A stretch of DNA of 64,000 bases from Bog-793 sp963823945 (lineage in GTDB: Bacteria; Actinomycetota; Acidimicrobiia; Acidimicrobiales; Bog-793). The notes beneath the pieces are model-generated. The model was not told where the DNA came from. It did no database searches and saw nothing but the letters and a program-made list of their open reading frames with translations. The stretch covers positions 62,001-126,000 of the forward strand of contig CAWGNK010000014.1 of assembly GCA_963823945.1 (NCBI GenBank), in the 5' to 3' direction. Made by a program: the position numbers and the translations under genes. Below are positions 1 through 7,917 of the stretch, piece after piece (positions within the stretch are counted from its first letter, which is position 1; the number at the start of each line of letters is the position of its first letter).

Positions 1-1
1 C

Positions 2-442
2 GGTGAGCCGCTGCCGCTCTACGCCTCGGTGGCGAACCGCCGCGAATGGCTCCACGTCGCCGACCACTGCCGGGCGATCGACGCGGTCCTGCGACGCGGC
101 CAGGAGGGCGAGACCTACAACGTGGGCTCCGGCGTCGAGGCCTCCATCGAGGAGGTCGCCGACGGCGTGCTCGCCGCCACGGGGGCGCCGGCGTCGCTGA
201 AGACGATCGTCCCCGACCGCCCTGGTCACGACCGGCGGTACCTGCTCGACTCCTCGAAGATCCGGGCCGAGCTCGGCTGGACGACGACCGTCGAGTTCGC
301 CGCCGGCCTCGCCGCCACGGTCGACTGGTACCGGGCGAACGAGGCGTGGTGGCGGCCGCTCATCGGCCGTTCGCCGGTCGTCGAGGGGTCCTGGGGGGCC
401 GCGCCGCTCGCCACCGGCACACCGGCCCCGCCGAAGGGATGA
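2..442 (+). CDS. rfbB: dTDP-glucose 4,6-dehydratase, C-terminal part
   Basis: This is the C-terminal 146 residues of dTDP-D-glucose 4,6-dehydratase, the enzyme that makes dTDP-4-keto-6-deoxyglucose for dTDP-L-rhamnose. The frame is open from the window edge, so the NAD-binding N-terminal half lies outside. Visible family signatures are REWLHVADHCRAID, GETYNVGSGVE and the RPGHDRRY block near the sugar-nucleotide site. It ends 7 bp before rfbD, which catalyses the last step of the same pathway, so the two are very probably co-transcribed. The short C-terminal tail after GRSPVVEG is rich in Gly, Ala and Pro and looks unstructured. The partial state is due only to the window edge. Confidence 0.93.
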   Translation, partial: GEPLPLYASVANRREWLHVADHCRAIDAVLRRGQEGETYNVGSGVEASIEEVADGVLAATGAPASLKTIVPDRPGHDRRYLLDSSKIRAELGWTTTVEFAAGLAATVDWYRANEAWWRPLIGRSPVVEGSWGAAPLATGTPAPPKG

Positions 443-449
443 GCCGGCG

Positions 450-1322
450 ATGATGCGCGTCCTCGTCACCGGTGCCCGCGGCCAGCTCGGCTGCGACGTC
501 GTCGCCGAGCTGGAACGCCGGGCGGCGGAGCGGACGAGAAGCCGTGGTTTCGAGGTCATCGCCTCGGACGTGCCCGAGCTCGACATCACCGACCGCGACG
601 CCGTCATGACGGCGTTCTCGACCTACGAGCCGTCGCTCGTCCTGCACCTCGCGGCCTTCACCGCCGTCGACGCCTGCGAGACCGAACGCGACCGCGCCTG
701 GTCGGTGAACGCGCTGGGCACCCGGCACGTCGTCGAGGCGGCGCGCCTCGTCGGCGCCCACATGACGTACATCTCCACGGACTACGTCTTCGACGGGACG
801 CTCGACCGTCCCTACACCGAGTGGGACGAGCCGAACCCGCTCTCGATGTACGGCCGCTCGAAGCTGGCCGGCGAGCGCGAGATCGGCGCCGACGGGCTCA
901 TCGTGCGCACCTCCTGGCTCGTCGGCCGGCACGGGGCGAACATGGTGAAGACCGTCCTCGCGCTGATGGCGGGCGACGGGCCGATGCACTTCGTCGCCGA
1001 CCAGCGCGGGAGCCCGACCGTCGCCCACGATCTCGCCCGCACGCTCGTCTCGTTGTCACTCGAGCGCCGCAGCGGGCTGTTCCACGTGACGAACCAGGGG
1101 ACGACCTCGTGGTTCGGCTTCGCCTGCGCCGTGGTCGAGGCGGCGGGCGGGGATGCGACGCGGGTCGAACCCATCTCCACCGACGAGCTCGTGCCCGCCC
1201 GTCCCGCGCCCCGCCCGCAGAACTCCGTGCTCGACAACACCGCCCTGCGGCTGTCGGGCATGGCGCTGCTGCCCGACTGGCGCCGGTCGGTCGGGGCGCT
1301 CGTTCAGGAGCTCATCGCTTGA
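450..1322 (+). CDS. rfbD: dTDP-4-dehydrorhamnose reductase
   Basis: Reduces dTDP-4-keto-L-rhamnose to dTDP-L-rhamnose with NAD(P)H; it is a cytosolic extended SDR of 290 residues, the normal length. Seen: the Rossmann motif VTGARGQLG at the N-terminus, STDYVFDG, and the catalytic YGRSK (Tyr-x-x-x-Lys) about residue 132. The start could be either of two adjacent ATGs at 450 and 453. The stop codon overlaps the TTG start of the next glycosyltransferase. The order rmlD, WbbL-like transferase, mannose-1-phosphate guanylyltransferase, cofD, cofE resembles the mycobacterial rmlD/wbbL/manB/fbiA/fbiB neighbourhood. Confidence 0.95.
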   Translation: MMRVLVTGARGQLGCDVVAELERRAAERTRSRGFEVIASDVPELDITDRDAVMTAFSTYEPSLVLHLAAFTAVDACETERDRAWSVNALGTRHVVEAARLVGAHMTYISTDYVFDGTLDRPYTEWDEPNPLSMYGRSKLAGEREIGADGLIVRTSWLVGRHGANMVKTVLALMAGDGPMHFVADQRGSPTVAHDLARTLVSLSLERRSGLFHVTNQGTTSWFGFACAVVEAAGGDATRVEPISTDELVPARPAPRPQNSVLDNTALRLSGMALLPDWRRSVGALVQELIA

Positions 1323-2254
1323 CGGGCGCGTCGGCGCGCGCGATCGGCAGCGGATCGGCGGGGCCGGCCAGCCGCACGGGTGCCGTGGTCGTCAACTACA
1401 ACGCCGGCGCGGCGCTCACCGCCTGTGTCGCGAGCCTGCGGGCGGCGGGGGTGGCCGAGATCGTCGTCGTCGACAATGGCTCGTCGGACGGGTCCCTGGC
1501 GACGCTCGCCGCCGGCGACGAAGAGGCGCGGATCGTGCGGGCCGGGAGGAACCTCGGCTACGGGACGGCGGTGAACCGGGGCGCCGAGCTCTGCGCCGAG
1601 CCGTTCGTCCTCGTCCTCAACCCCGACATCGTCATCGACCCGGGGGCCGTCGACGTGCTGGGCGGTGTGCTCGAGGCCGAGCCGGACGTGGCCGTCGTCG
1701 GGCCGTCGATCCACGAACCCGGGGGCGCGCTGTACCCGTCGGCGAGATCGTTCCCGAGCTTCACGGTGGGGGCCGGGCACGCCCTCGTGGGGCTGTTCTG
1801 GCCCGGCAACCCCTGGACGAGGAGCTACCGCGGCGCCTCGGCACCCGACGGTGCGGCGGCCCCGCGGGCCCGTGAGTCGGACTGGGTCTCGGGGGCGTGC
1901 TGCCTCGTGCGGCGGGAGGCGTTCGAGACGGTCGGCGGATTCGACGAGGGCTACTTCATGTACGTCGAGGACCTCGACCTGTGCTGGCGGCTGCGGCGCG
2001 CCGGGTGGCGTGTGCTCTACGAGCCTGCCGCCGTGGCCGTCCACGACCAGGGACTGTCGGCGGCGACCCGCCCATACCGCATGCTCGCCGCCCACCACCG
2101 CTCGACGCTGCACTTCGCACGCAAGTCGTTGGTCGGCGCTCGCGCGCTGCTCCTCGTCCCGGTGGCCGGCGGTCTCGCCGTGCGGCTCGGTCTCGCCTGG
2201 GCCCAGCAGTTGCTCTCTCGCCGCCGGGGCTCTCGCCCGCCGGGGCTTGACTAA
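1319..2254 (+). CDS. Family 2 glycosyltransferase, WbbL-like (probable rhamnosyltransferase)
   Basis: A 311-residue GT-A-fold glycosyltransferase. Seen: the N-terminal VVVNYNAG strand, VVDNGSSDGS, the metal-binding region VLNPDIVI, and the later GGFDEGYFMYVEDLDLCWR acceptor/catalytic block. This block and its place directly after rfbD match WbbL-type transferases that add rhamnose from dTDP-rhamnose to a polyprenyl-linked sugar. The rhamnosyl specificity is inferred from context. Start: TTG at 1319, overlapping the rfbD stop (TTGA). No other start in frame precedes the first beta strand with a better position. A C-terminal hydrophobic stretch (about residues 270-290) may sit on the membrane. 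Confidence 0.85.
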   Translation: MTGASARAIGSGSAGPASRTGAVVVNYNAGAALTACVASLRAAGVAEIVVVDNGSSDGSLATLAAGDEEARIVRAGRNLGYGTAVNRGAELCAEPFVLVLNPDIVIDPGAVDVLGGVLEAEPDVAVVGPSIHEPGGALYPSARSFPSFTVGAGHALVGLFWPGNPWTRSYRGASAPDGAAAPRARESDWVSGACCLVRREAFETVGGFDEGYFMYVEDLDLCWRLRRAGWRVLYEPAAVAVHDQGLSAATRPYRMLAAHHRSTLHFARKSLVGARALLLVPVAGGLAVRLGLAWAQQLLSRRRGSRPPGLD

Positions 2255-2257
2255 GCT
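2252..2257 (+). promoter_or_regulatory. Candidate -10 hexamer TAAGCT
   Basis: TAAGCT lies 9 nt before the ATG of the next gene, overlapping the stop codon of the glycosyltransferase. Actinobacterial -10 elements follow TAnnnT. The spacing would give a leaderless or nearly leaderless transcript. No convincing -35 is seen. Confidence 0.45.
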
Positions 2258-2266
2258 CGGCGCGCC

Positions 2267-3085
2267 ATGGCAAGAGGAACCTTTGGACGGACCGTCGCGC
2301 GCGCCGCCTCGAGCGGTGGGAGCAAGAGCTACCGGGCGCGGCGCCCCAGGGCGTGGTACTTGCTCATGTTCGTCATCGTCGTCGTCGGCGTCGGCCTCAT
2401 CGTCTACAGCCGGGACGAGGCGCTCCGGGTCCCCGAGGGCCCGACGGCGACCTCCAACTGGTTCGCCGCGCTCTCGATCGACGTCTGCGGCAAGGTCGAG
2501 CCGTTCCTGCCGGCGAGCACGAACATGGCGTCGATCGGGCTGGGGACCGTCGGCTACGGCGTGCTCAACGCCCACCCCGCCTACGCCGGGAGCGGGGCAC
2601 CCGCCTACGAGGGCAAGAAGGCGACCCTCGGGCTGTTCGCCACGGAGTACACCAATATCGGGACCGGGTTCCGGCTGACGAACGACGAGCTGCGCCTCCC
2701 CGGCAAGGGGCACCGGACCTGGATCGACGGCGACCGCTGCACGGGACCGGCCAAGGGCAAGGGTGACCTCGTCGCCCGGGTGTGGTCCTCGCCGACGGCG
2801 ATCGTCTCGAAGACCGTCACCACCCCGGCGGACATCCACATCACGAACGGCGAGATGATCACCGTCGCTTTCGTGCCGAAGGGCACGACGATCCCCGGGC
2901 CGGTGGCCACGACGGTGACCGACCTCGAGGACCTGCTCTCGGGGAAGGCGATGACCTCCACCACGACGTCGACGACCACGACGACCACGTCGACCCTGCC
3001 GCCGACGTCGACGACCACCTCGACGACCACCTCGACGTCCACGTCGACGTCGACGACGACGACCACGACGCCGGGCAAGAAGTAG
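2267..3085 (+). CDS. Membrane-anchored protein with Thr/Ser-rich C-terminal tail, function unknown
   Basis: A 272-residue protein of no family I recognise. Layout: a basic cytoplasmic N-terminus (residues 1-28), one transmembrane helix (about 29-46, WYLLMFVIVVVGVGLIVY), an extracytoplasmic domain to about residue 225, then a tail made almost only of Thr and Ser with Pro and ending PGKK. The outside domain has two Cys (in IDVCGKV and DRCTG) that could pair. The tail would make a spacer through the cell wall and could be O-mannosylated, which would fit the mannose genes next door; that is inference. The ATG start is preceded at 9 nt by a TAnnnT hexamer rather than a Shine-Dalgarno sequence. Confidence 0.75.
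   Translation: MARGTFGRTVARAASSGGSKSYRARRPRAWYLLMFVIVVVGVGLIVYSRDEALRVPEGPTATSNWFAALSIDVCGKVEPFLPASTNMASIGLGTVGYGVLNAHPAYAGSGAPAYEGKKATLGLFATEYTNIGTGFRLTNDELRLPGKGHRTWIDGDRCTGPAKGKGDLVARVWSSPTAIVSKTVTTPADIHITNGEMITVAFVPKGTTIPGPVATTVTDLEDLLSGKAMTSTTTSTTTTTTSTLPPTSTTTSTTTSTSTSTSTTTTTTPGKK
2955..3075 (+). repeat. Low-complexity ACG/ACC/TCG repeat coding a Thr/Ser tail
   Basis: About 120 bp of imperfect trinucleotide repeat (acg, acc, tcg) inside the 3' end of the preceding gene. It encodes runs such as TTTTTT and STSTSTST. Such tracts are prone to slippage, so tail length may vary between strains. Confidence 0.8.
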
Positions 3086-3119
3086 GCGTGATCGGGGACA
3101 CGACAGGGAGTAGCTGACG

Positions 3120-4199
3120 GTGCAGGGGATCGTGCTCGTCGGCGGGGAGGGGACGAGGCTGCGTCCGCTCACCTACGACATGCCGAAACCCATGCTGCCG
3201 ATCGTCGAGCGGCCGATCATCGCCCGGGTCGTCGAGTGGCTGGGACTGCACGGCGTCGACCGGGTCGTGCTCTCGATCGGCTACCAGCCGGATCCCTTCC
3301 TCGCGGCCTTCCCCGGCGAGACGTGGGCGGGGGTGGCGATCAGCTACGCCGTTGAACCGCACCCCCTGGACACCGCCGGGGCGGTCCGCTTCGCCGCCGA
3401 GGCGGCGGGGATGATGGACGACCGCGTCCTCGTTCTGAACGGCGACATCCTCACCGATCTCGATCTCGGCGCGCTCGTCGCGTTGCACGAGGACCGCGAC
3501 GCGACGATCACGATCGCCCTCACCCCGGTCGAGGACCCCTCCCCGTACGGCGTCGTGGTGCTCGACGACGACAAGCGCGTGCTCGCTTTCATCGAGAAGC
3601 CGCCGCGGGACGAGGCGCCCTCGAACCTCATCAGCGCCGGCGCCTACGTCTTCGAGCCCCGCGTGCTTTCCTCGATCGAGCCGAACCGCCCGGTGTCGGT
3701 CGAGCGGGTGACGCTCCCGGCCTTCGTCGCGCGAGGCGAGGTCTACGCCTACGACTCCGACGCCTACTGGATCGACACCGGCACGCCGGAGCGGTACGTG
3801 CGGGCGCAGCTCGACGTGCTCGCGGGCCTGCGTCCGAGGGTCGTCCTCCCGGAGTGCCAGGTGCGCTCCCCGGGCGTGTTCCTCGCGCCGGGGGCTCAGC
3901 TCGCCGGCGAGGTGCGGGGTTGCGCCTTCCTCGGCGCAGGGGCGCTCGTCGAGGCGGGGGCGCTCGTCGAGGACTCCGTCGTCGGCGCGGCGGTCCGGGT
4001 GGCGCCAGGGGCGACCGTGCGCGGCTCGGTGCTCCTCGCCGGGGCGCGCGTCGGGGCCAAGGCGACGGTCGACGCGTCGATCGTCGGACCCGGGGCGGTC
4101 GTCGGCCCCCGGGCGTCGCTGTCGGCGTCGACGATCATCGGCGCCGGTTTCGTCGTCGACGGCGACGACACCCTCGTCGGCTGCCGCCGCCCCGGCTGA
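3120..4199 (+). CDS. Mannose-1-phosphate guanylyltransferase-like sugar nucleotidyltransferase
   Basis: A 359-residue sugar-phosphate nucleotidyltransferase. Seen: the nucleotide-binding signature GGEGTRLRPLT at residues 8-18, KPMLPI, LNGDILTD (metal-binding Asp), and VERVTLP / YWIDTGTPERY of the substrate half. From about residue 240 the sequence becomes a left-handed beta-helix of hexapeptide repeats (GAQLAGEVRGCAFLGAGALVE and following, written here only in part as GALVEAGALVEDSVVGA). This architecture is that of bacterial GDP-mannose pyrophosphorylases of the ManB/ManC-Rv3264c type. The neighbouring phosphomannomutase at 17.4 kb could supply mannose-1-phosphate. The start is a GTG; a weak AGGGAG lies 11 nt upstream. 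Glucose-1-phosphate thymidylyl activity cannot be excluded from sequence alone. Confidence 0.85.
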   Translation: MQGIVLVGGEGTRLRPLTYDMPKPMLPIVERPIIARVVEWLGLHGVDRVVLSIGYQPDPFLAAFPGETWAGVAISYAVEPHPLDTAGAVRFAAEAAGMMDDRVLVLNGDILTDLDLGALVALHEDRDATITIALTPVEDPSPYGVVVLDDDKRVLAFIEKPPRDEAPSNLISAGAYVFEPRVLSSIEPNRPVSVERVTLPAFVARGEVYAYDSDAYWIDTGTPERYVRAQLDVLAGLRPRVVLPECQVRSPGVFLAPGAQLAGEVRGCAFLGAGALVEAGALVEDSVVGAAVRVAPGATVRGSVLLAGARVGAKATVDASIVGPGAVVGPRASLSASTIIGAGFVVDGDDTLVGCRRPG

Positions 4200-4206
4200 T
4201 CCGTCC

Positions 4207-5169
4207 GTGCGCGCGCTCGTCACCGGCGGGGCGGGGTTCATCGGGTCGAGCCTCGTCGACCGGCTGCTCGCCGAGGGGCACGCCGTCGACGTCGTCGACG
4301 ACCTCTCGACCGGTTCGCTCGCCAATCTCGCCGAGGCCCGCGCCCGGGGCGGCGAGTTCCGCTTCCACCAGGTCGACGTGACCGACGCCGGTGTCGTGAC
4401 GCTGATCGAGCGGCGCCACCCCGAGATCGTCTTCCACCTCGCCGGGCAGGCGAGCGTCGCCGCTTCGGAGCGCGACCCCGGCTTCGACGCCGCGGTGAAC
4501 GTCGCCGGCACCGCCCGCGTGCTGGACGGCGCGCGCCGCGCCGGCGCGAGCAAGGTCGTCTACGCCGCCAGTGGGGGCACCCTCTACGGCGCGCTCGAGG
4601 CCCGCGAGCTCCCGGTCGACGAGACGCACGGCATCCGGCCGTCGTCGCCGTACGGGGTGTCGAAGAAGGTCGCGATCGACTATCTCCAGGCATTCCGGGA
4701 CCTGTACGGGTTGGAGTTCACCGCCCTCGCGCTCGCCAACGTCTACGGGCCGCGCCAGGACTCGACCGGCGAGGCCGGGGTCGTGGCCCACTTCGCCGCC
4801 GACCTCGTCGCGGGGCGGGCCTCCACCATCGACGGCGACGGCCTCCAGACCCGCGACTTCGTCTTCGTCGACGACGTCGTCGACGCCTTCGCCCGCGCCG
4901 TCGAGCGCGGCGGCGGGCTGGTCGTCAACGTCGGCACCGGGGTGCAGACCTCGATCGCCCGTCTCTACGCGACGATGGCCGCGCAGGCGGGCTCGGTCCT
5001 CCCGCCGGAACACGGGCCGTCGCGCCCCGGTGACGTGCGGGCGAACGCCCTCGACCCGGGACGGGCCAAGCTCCACCTCGGCTGGGTGCCGTGGACCTCG
5101 CTCGAGGAGGGCGTCGCCGCCACCCTCGCCTTCGCCGCCCGCCGGGGCCGCAGCCGGACCGGGCGATGA
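4207..5169 (+). CDS. NAD-dependent epimerase/dehydratase (UDP-glucose 4-epimerase-like)
   Basis: A 320-residue extended SDR, probably a UDP-sugar 4-epimerase that supplies a hexose for the surface polysaccharide. Seen: VTGGAGFIGSSL Rossmann motif at residues 4-15, HLAGQASV, the YGVSK catalytic Tyr/Lys pair about residues 150-154, NVYGPRQD and RDFVFVDDV. The substrate cannot be told from these motifs. GTG start 7 bp after the preceding gene; the stop overlaps the ATG of cofD by the ATGA arrangement, so the gene is part of the same transcript. Confidence 0.85.
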   Translation: MRALVTGGAGFIGSSLVDRLLAEGHAVDVVDDLSTGSLANLAEARARGGEFRFHQVDVTDAGVVTLIERRHPEIVFHLAGQASVAASERDPGFDAAVNVAGTARVLDGARRAGASKVVYAASGGTLYGALEARELPVDETHGIRPSSPYGVSKKVAIDYLQAFRDLYGLEFTALALANVYGPRQDSTGEAGVVAHFAADLVAGRASTIDGDGLQTRDFVFVDDVVDAFARAVERGGGLVVNVGTGVQTSIARLYATMAAQAGSVLPPEHGPSRPGDVRANALDPGRAKLHLGWVPWTSLEEGVAATLAFAARRGRSRTGR

Positions 5170-6104
5170 TCGCCGTCCTCGCCGGCGGGGTAGGGGCGGC
5201 GCGCTTTCTGGCGGGACTCGTCGGCGTCGTCGGCCAGGCGGAGGTCACCGTCGTCGGCAACACCGGCGACGACACGGAGCTGCACGGCCTGCACGTCAGC
5301 CCGGACCTCGACACCGTGACCTACACCCTCGCCGGCGCCGTGAACCAGGCGACGGGCTGGGGGCTCGCGGGGGACACGTTCCAGACGATGGAGGCACTCG
5401 ACCGCTACAACGTCGCGACGTGGTTCCGGCTGGGTGACCGAGATCTCGCGACCCACCTTTACCGGACCCAGCGGCTGGCGGCGGGGGCGACGCTCACTGA
5501 GGTGACCGCCGAGATCACGACGGCCTGGGGGCTGGGCCTGAGGCTTTTGCCGATGACCGACGACGACGTGCGGACGCGGCTGCGGCTCGCCGACGGGCGC
5601 GAGGTCGACTTCCAGGAGTACTTCGTCCGTCTCCGCCACCAGGTCGCCGTGGAGTCGATCGCCTACGCCGGCGCCGAGTCCGCGGTCCCGGCCCGGGGGG
5701 TCGTCGCGGCGCTCGCGGCGGCCGAGGCGATCGTGCTCGCCCCCTCGAACCCGCTCCTGTCGGTGGGGCCCATTCTCGCCGTGCCGGGGATCGGCGAGGT
5801 CCTCGCCGCGCGGCGCGACCGGGTCGTCGCCGTCTCGCCGATCGTCGCCGGGCGGGCCCTCAAGGGTCCCGCCGACCACCTCCTCGTCGAGCTCGGCCAC
5901 GAATCGTCGGCGGCCGGCGTGGCGCGGCTGTTGCGCCCGTACTGCGGGTGCATCGTGATCGACCGGGCCGACGCCGACCTCGCCGACCGGGTCGCGGCCA
6001 CCGGCGTGCGCGCCGTCGTGGCCGACACCGTGATGCGCTCACCGAAGGTCGCGCGGGCGCTCGCCCGGGCGGCCCTCTCGGCCGTGGAAGCTGGGCAGCG
6101 ATGA
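5166..6104 (+). CDS. cofD: 2-phospho-L-lactate (phosphoenolpyruvate) transferase of F420 synthesis
   Basis: CofD/FbiA joins the lactyl- or enolpyruvyl-diphospho-guanosine intermediate to the deazaflavin Fo, giving F420-0 or its dehydro form. 312 residues, normal length. Seen: VLAGGVGAARFLAGL at the N-terminus, VGNTGDDTELHGLHVSPDLDT split over the Fo/GDP site (key residues GNTGDD and SPDLDT), WFRLGDRDLATHLYRT, and VAVSPIVAGRALKGPADH. Start ATG overlaps the stop of the epimerase gene, and the gene's own stop overlaps cofE. F420 is widespread in actinobacteria and serves as a hydride carrier; no F420-dependent oxidoreductase was recognised in this window. Confidence 0.95.
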   Translation: MIAVLAGGVGAARFLAGLVGVVGQAEVTVVGNTGDDTELHGLHVSPDLDTVTYTLAGAVNQATGWGLAGDTFQTMEALDRYNVATWFRLGDRDLATHLYRTQRLAAGATLTEVTAEITTAWGLGLRLLPMTDDDVRTRLRLADGREVDFQEYFVRLRHQVAVESIAYAGAESAVPARGVVAALAAAEAIVLAPSNPLLSVGPILAVPGIGEVLAARRDRVVAVSPIVAGRALKGPADHLLVELGHESSAAGVARLLRPYCGCIVIDRADADLADRVAATGVRAVVADTVMRSPKVARALARAALSAVEAGQR

Positions 6105-6805
6105 CGCCGCCGTCGCTTGTCGTGTTCGGTGTCGAGGGACTCCCTGAGATCGCCGCCGGTGCGAGCATCGGCGCCCTGCTCGCGGTCCAGGCACCGCTCG
6201 AGTCCGGCGACGTCGTCGTCGTCACCCAGAAGATCGTCTCCAAGGCCGAGGGGCGTGTCGTCGCCGTCGACGCCGACGACCCCGAGGCCAAGCGCCGCCT
6301 CGCCGAGTCGGAGGCGGTCCGGATCCTGCGGCGGCGCGGCGAGCTCGTCATTACCGAGACGCGCCACGGCTTCGTCTGCGCCAACTCCGGCGTCGACCTC
6401 TCCAATGTCGCCGAGGGTTCGGCCGTGCTGCTGCCGGTCGACCCCGACCGCTCGGCGCGGGGCATCCGGGACGCGGTACGGGCGATCGCCGGCCTCGAAA
6501 TCGGCGTCATCATCTCGGACACGTTCGGGCGCGCCTGGCGCCGCGGCCTCGTCGACGTGGCGATCGGCTGCGCCGGCATCGCCGCCGTCGTCGACCTGCG
6601 CGGCACCGCCGACGGATCCGGGCGGGTGCTCGCCGCCACCGAGATGTGCGTCGCCGACGAGATCGCCGCCGCCGCCGAGCTCGTGATGGGCAAGGCGGCC
6701 CACGTCCCGGTGGCGATCATGCGCGGCGTCGACCCGTCGTGGCTGCGGGAATCGTCCGCCGTCGCCGAGATCGTCCGTCCGCACGGCGAGGACCTCTTCC
6801 GGTGA
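6101..6805 (+). CDS. cofE: Coenzyme F420-0:L-glutamate ligase
   Basis: Adds L-glutamate residues to F420-0 with GTP. At 234 residues it has only the ligase domain; the C-terminal nitroreductase-like domain of mycobacterial FbiB, which reduces dehydro-F420-0, is absent and must be a separate gene if that route is used. Seen: VVVTQKIVSKAEGR at about residues 45-58 (GTP/metal site), ETRHGFVCANSGVDLSN, and ISDTFGRAWRRG. ATG start in the ATGA overlap with cofD; the stop overlaps the GTG of the following glycosyltransferase. Confidence 0.94.
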   Translation: MTPPSLVVFGVEGLPEIAAGASIGALLAVQAPLESGDVVVVTQKIVSKAEGRVVAVDADDPEAKRRLAESEAVRILRRRGELVITETRHGFVCANSGVDLSNVAEGSAVLLPVDPDRSARGIRDAVRAIAGLEIGVIISDTFGRAWRRGLVDVAIGCAGIAAVVDLRGTADGSGRVLAATEMCVADEIAAAAELVMGKAAHVPVAIMRGVDPSWLRESSAVAEIVRPHGEDLFR

Positions 6806-7917
6806 GTCCCGGCGGCGGGCTGGACCGGGGAGTGCTGCTCGTCGTCGAGCAGCTGCGCCGTGGGGTGCCGGGGGGCATCGGCACGTACGCGCGGGGCCTC
6901 GTCGCGGGTCTGGGCGAGCTCGACGAGGCCGCGCGCCCGCCGTGCCGCCTCTACGCCTCGCGGCCCCGGCGGGGCCCGGACCCGCTCGCCGGGCTCGGGT
7001 TGCCCTTCGAGACCTCGCCCTGGCCGGCGGCGGTGCTCGTGCGCGCCTGGGGCGCCGGGGCAGGCCGTGTCGGGCGGGGCCGCTCGCTGGTGCACGCCGT
7101 CTCCCTGGCCGCCCCGCCGAGCGCGGCCCCGCTCACCGTCACCGTCCACGACCTCGCCTGGCGGGCCGTGCCGGAGACCTTCCCGGCACGGGGCCGCCGC
7201 TGGCACGAGAAGGCACTCGCCGACGTGGCCCGGCGGATGGCGTGCGCGATCGTCCCGTCGGAGGCGACCGCCCGGGCGCTGCGCGAGGCGGGGCTGGGCG
7301 TCGGCGAGGACCGCATCGCCGTCGTGGAGGAGGGCTCGGACCACCTCGCACCGGCCGACGATGCCGCGACGGACGGGGTGCTGGGCCGGCTCGGCGTCGC
7401 CGGCGGGTACCTGCTGGCGGTGGGGACCCGGGAGCCGCGCAAGAACCTGGCGCGGCTCTTCGCGGCCTACGCGCTCGCCCGCCGCGCCCTCGACGAGCCG
7501 CTGCCGCTCGTCGTCGTGGGACCACCGGGCTGGGGGGACGCCGCGGCGCCAGCCCCCGAAGGGGTCGTCTTCGCCGGGAGGGTCACCGACTCCGTGCTCG
7601 CCGGCCTCTACGGCCGGGCGCGTCTCGTCGCCTACGTGCCGCTCGTCGAGGGGTTCGGCCTGCCGGTCGTCGAGGCGATGCGCGCCGGCGCCCCGGTCGT
7701 CGCGAGCGCCGTGCCGAGCGCCGGCGGTGCCGCCTACGAGGTCGATCCCCTCGACGTCGAGGCGATCGCCGCGGCGCTCGTCGTCGTCGCCGCCGACGGG
7801 GACCTGCGGCAGCGGCTCGTCACCGCCGGGCGCGCCCGGGTCGCACCGCTCACCTGGCGGGCGACGGCCGCCGCCCACGTCGAGGTGTGGCGCCGCGTCG
7901 TCGGGGCCGGCGCGTGA
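6802..7917 (+). CDS. Family 4-type glycosyltransferase
   Basis: A 371-residue GT-B-fold transferase. Seen: GGIGTYARGLVAGL (acceptor-side glycine loop), TVHDLAWRAVPETFP, IVPSEATARALREAG, the donor-domain opener LLAVGTREPRKNLARLF, and the C-terminal EGFGLPVVEAMRAGAPVV with the paired glutamates (E-x7-E) of family 4. The donor sugar is unknown; GDP-mannose is plausible from the neighbourhood. The GTG start at 6802 overlaps the cofE stop, and the stop overlaps a second family 4 enzyme. Confidence 0.88.
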   Translation: MSPGGGLDRGVLLVVEQLRRGVPGGIGTYARGLVAGLGELDEAARPPCRLYASRPRRGPDPLAGLGLPFETSPWPAAVLVRAWGAGAGRVGRGRSLVHAVSLAAPPSAAPLTVTVHDLAWRAVPETFPARGRRWHEKALADVARRMACAIVPSEATARALREAGLGVGEDRIAVVEEGSDHLAPADDAATDGVLGRLGVAGGYLLAVGTREPRKNLARLFAAYALARRALDEPLPLVVVGPPGWGDAAAPAPEGVVFAGRVTDSVLAGLYGRARLVAYVPLVEGFGLPVVEAMRAGAPVVASAVPSAGGAAYEVDPLDVEAIAAALVVVAADGDLRQRLVTAGRARVAPLTWRATAAAHVEVWRRVVGAGA

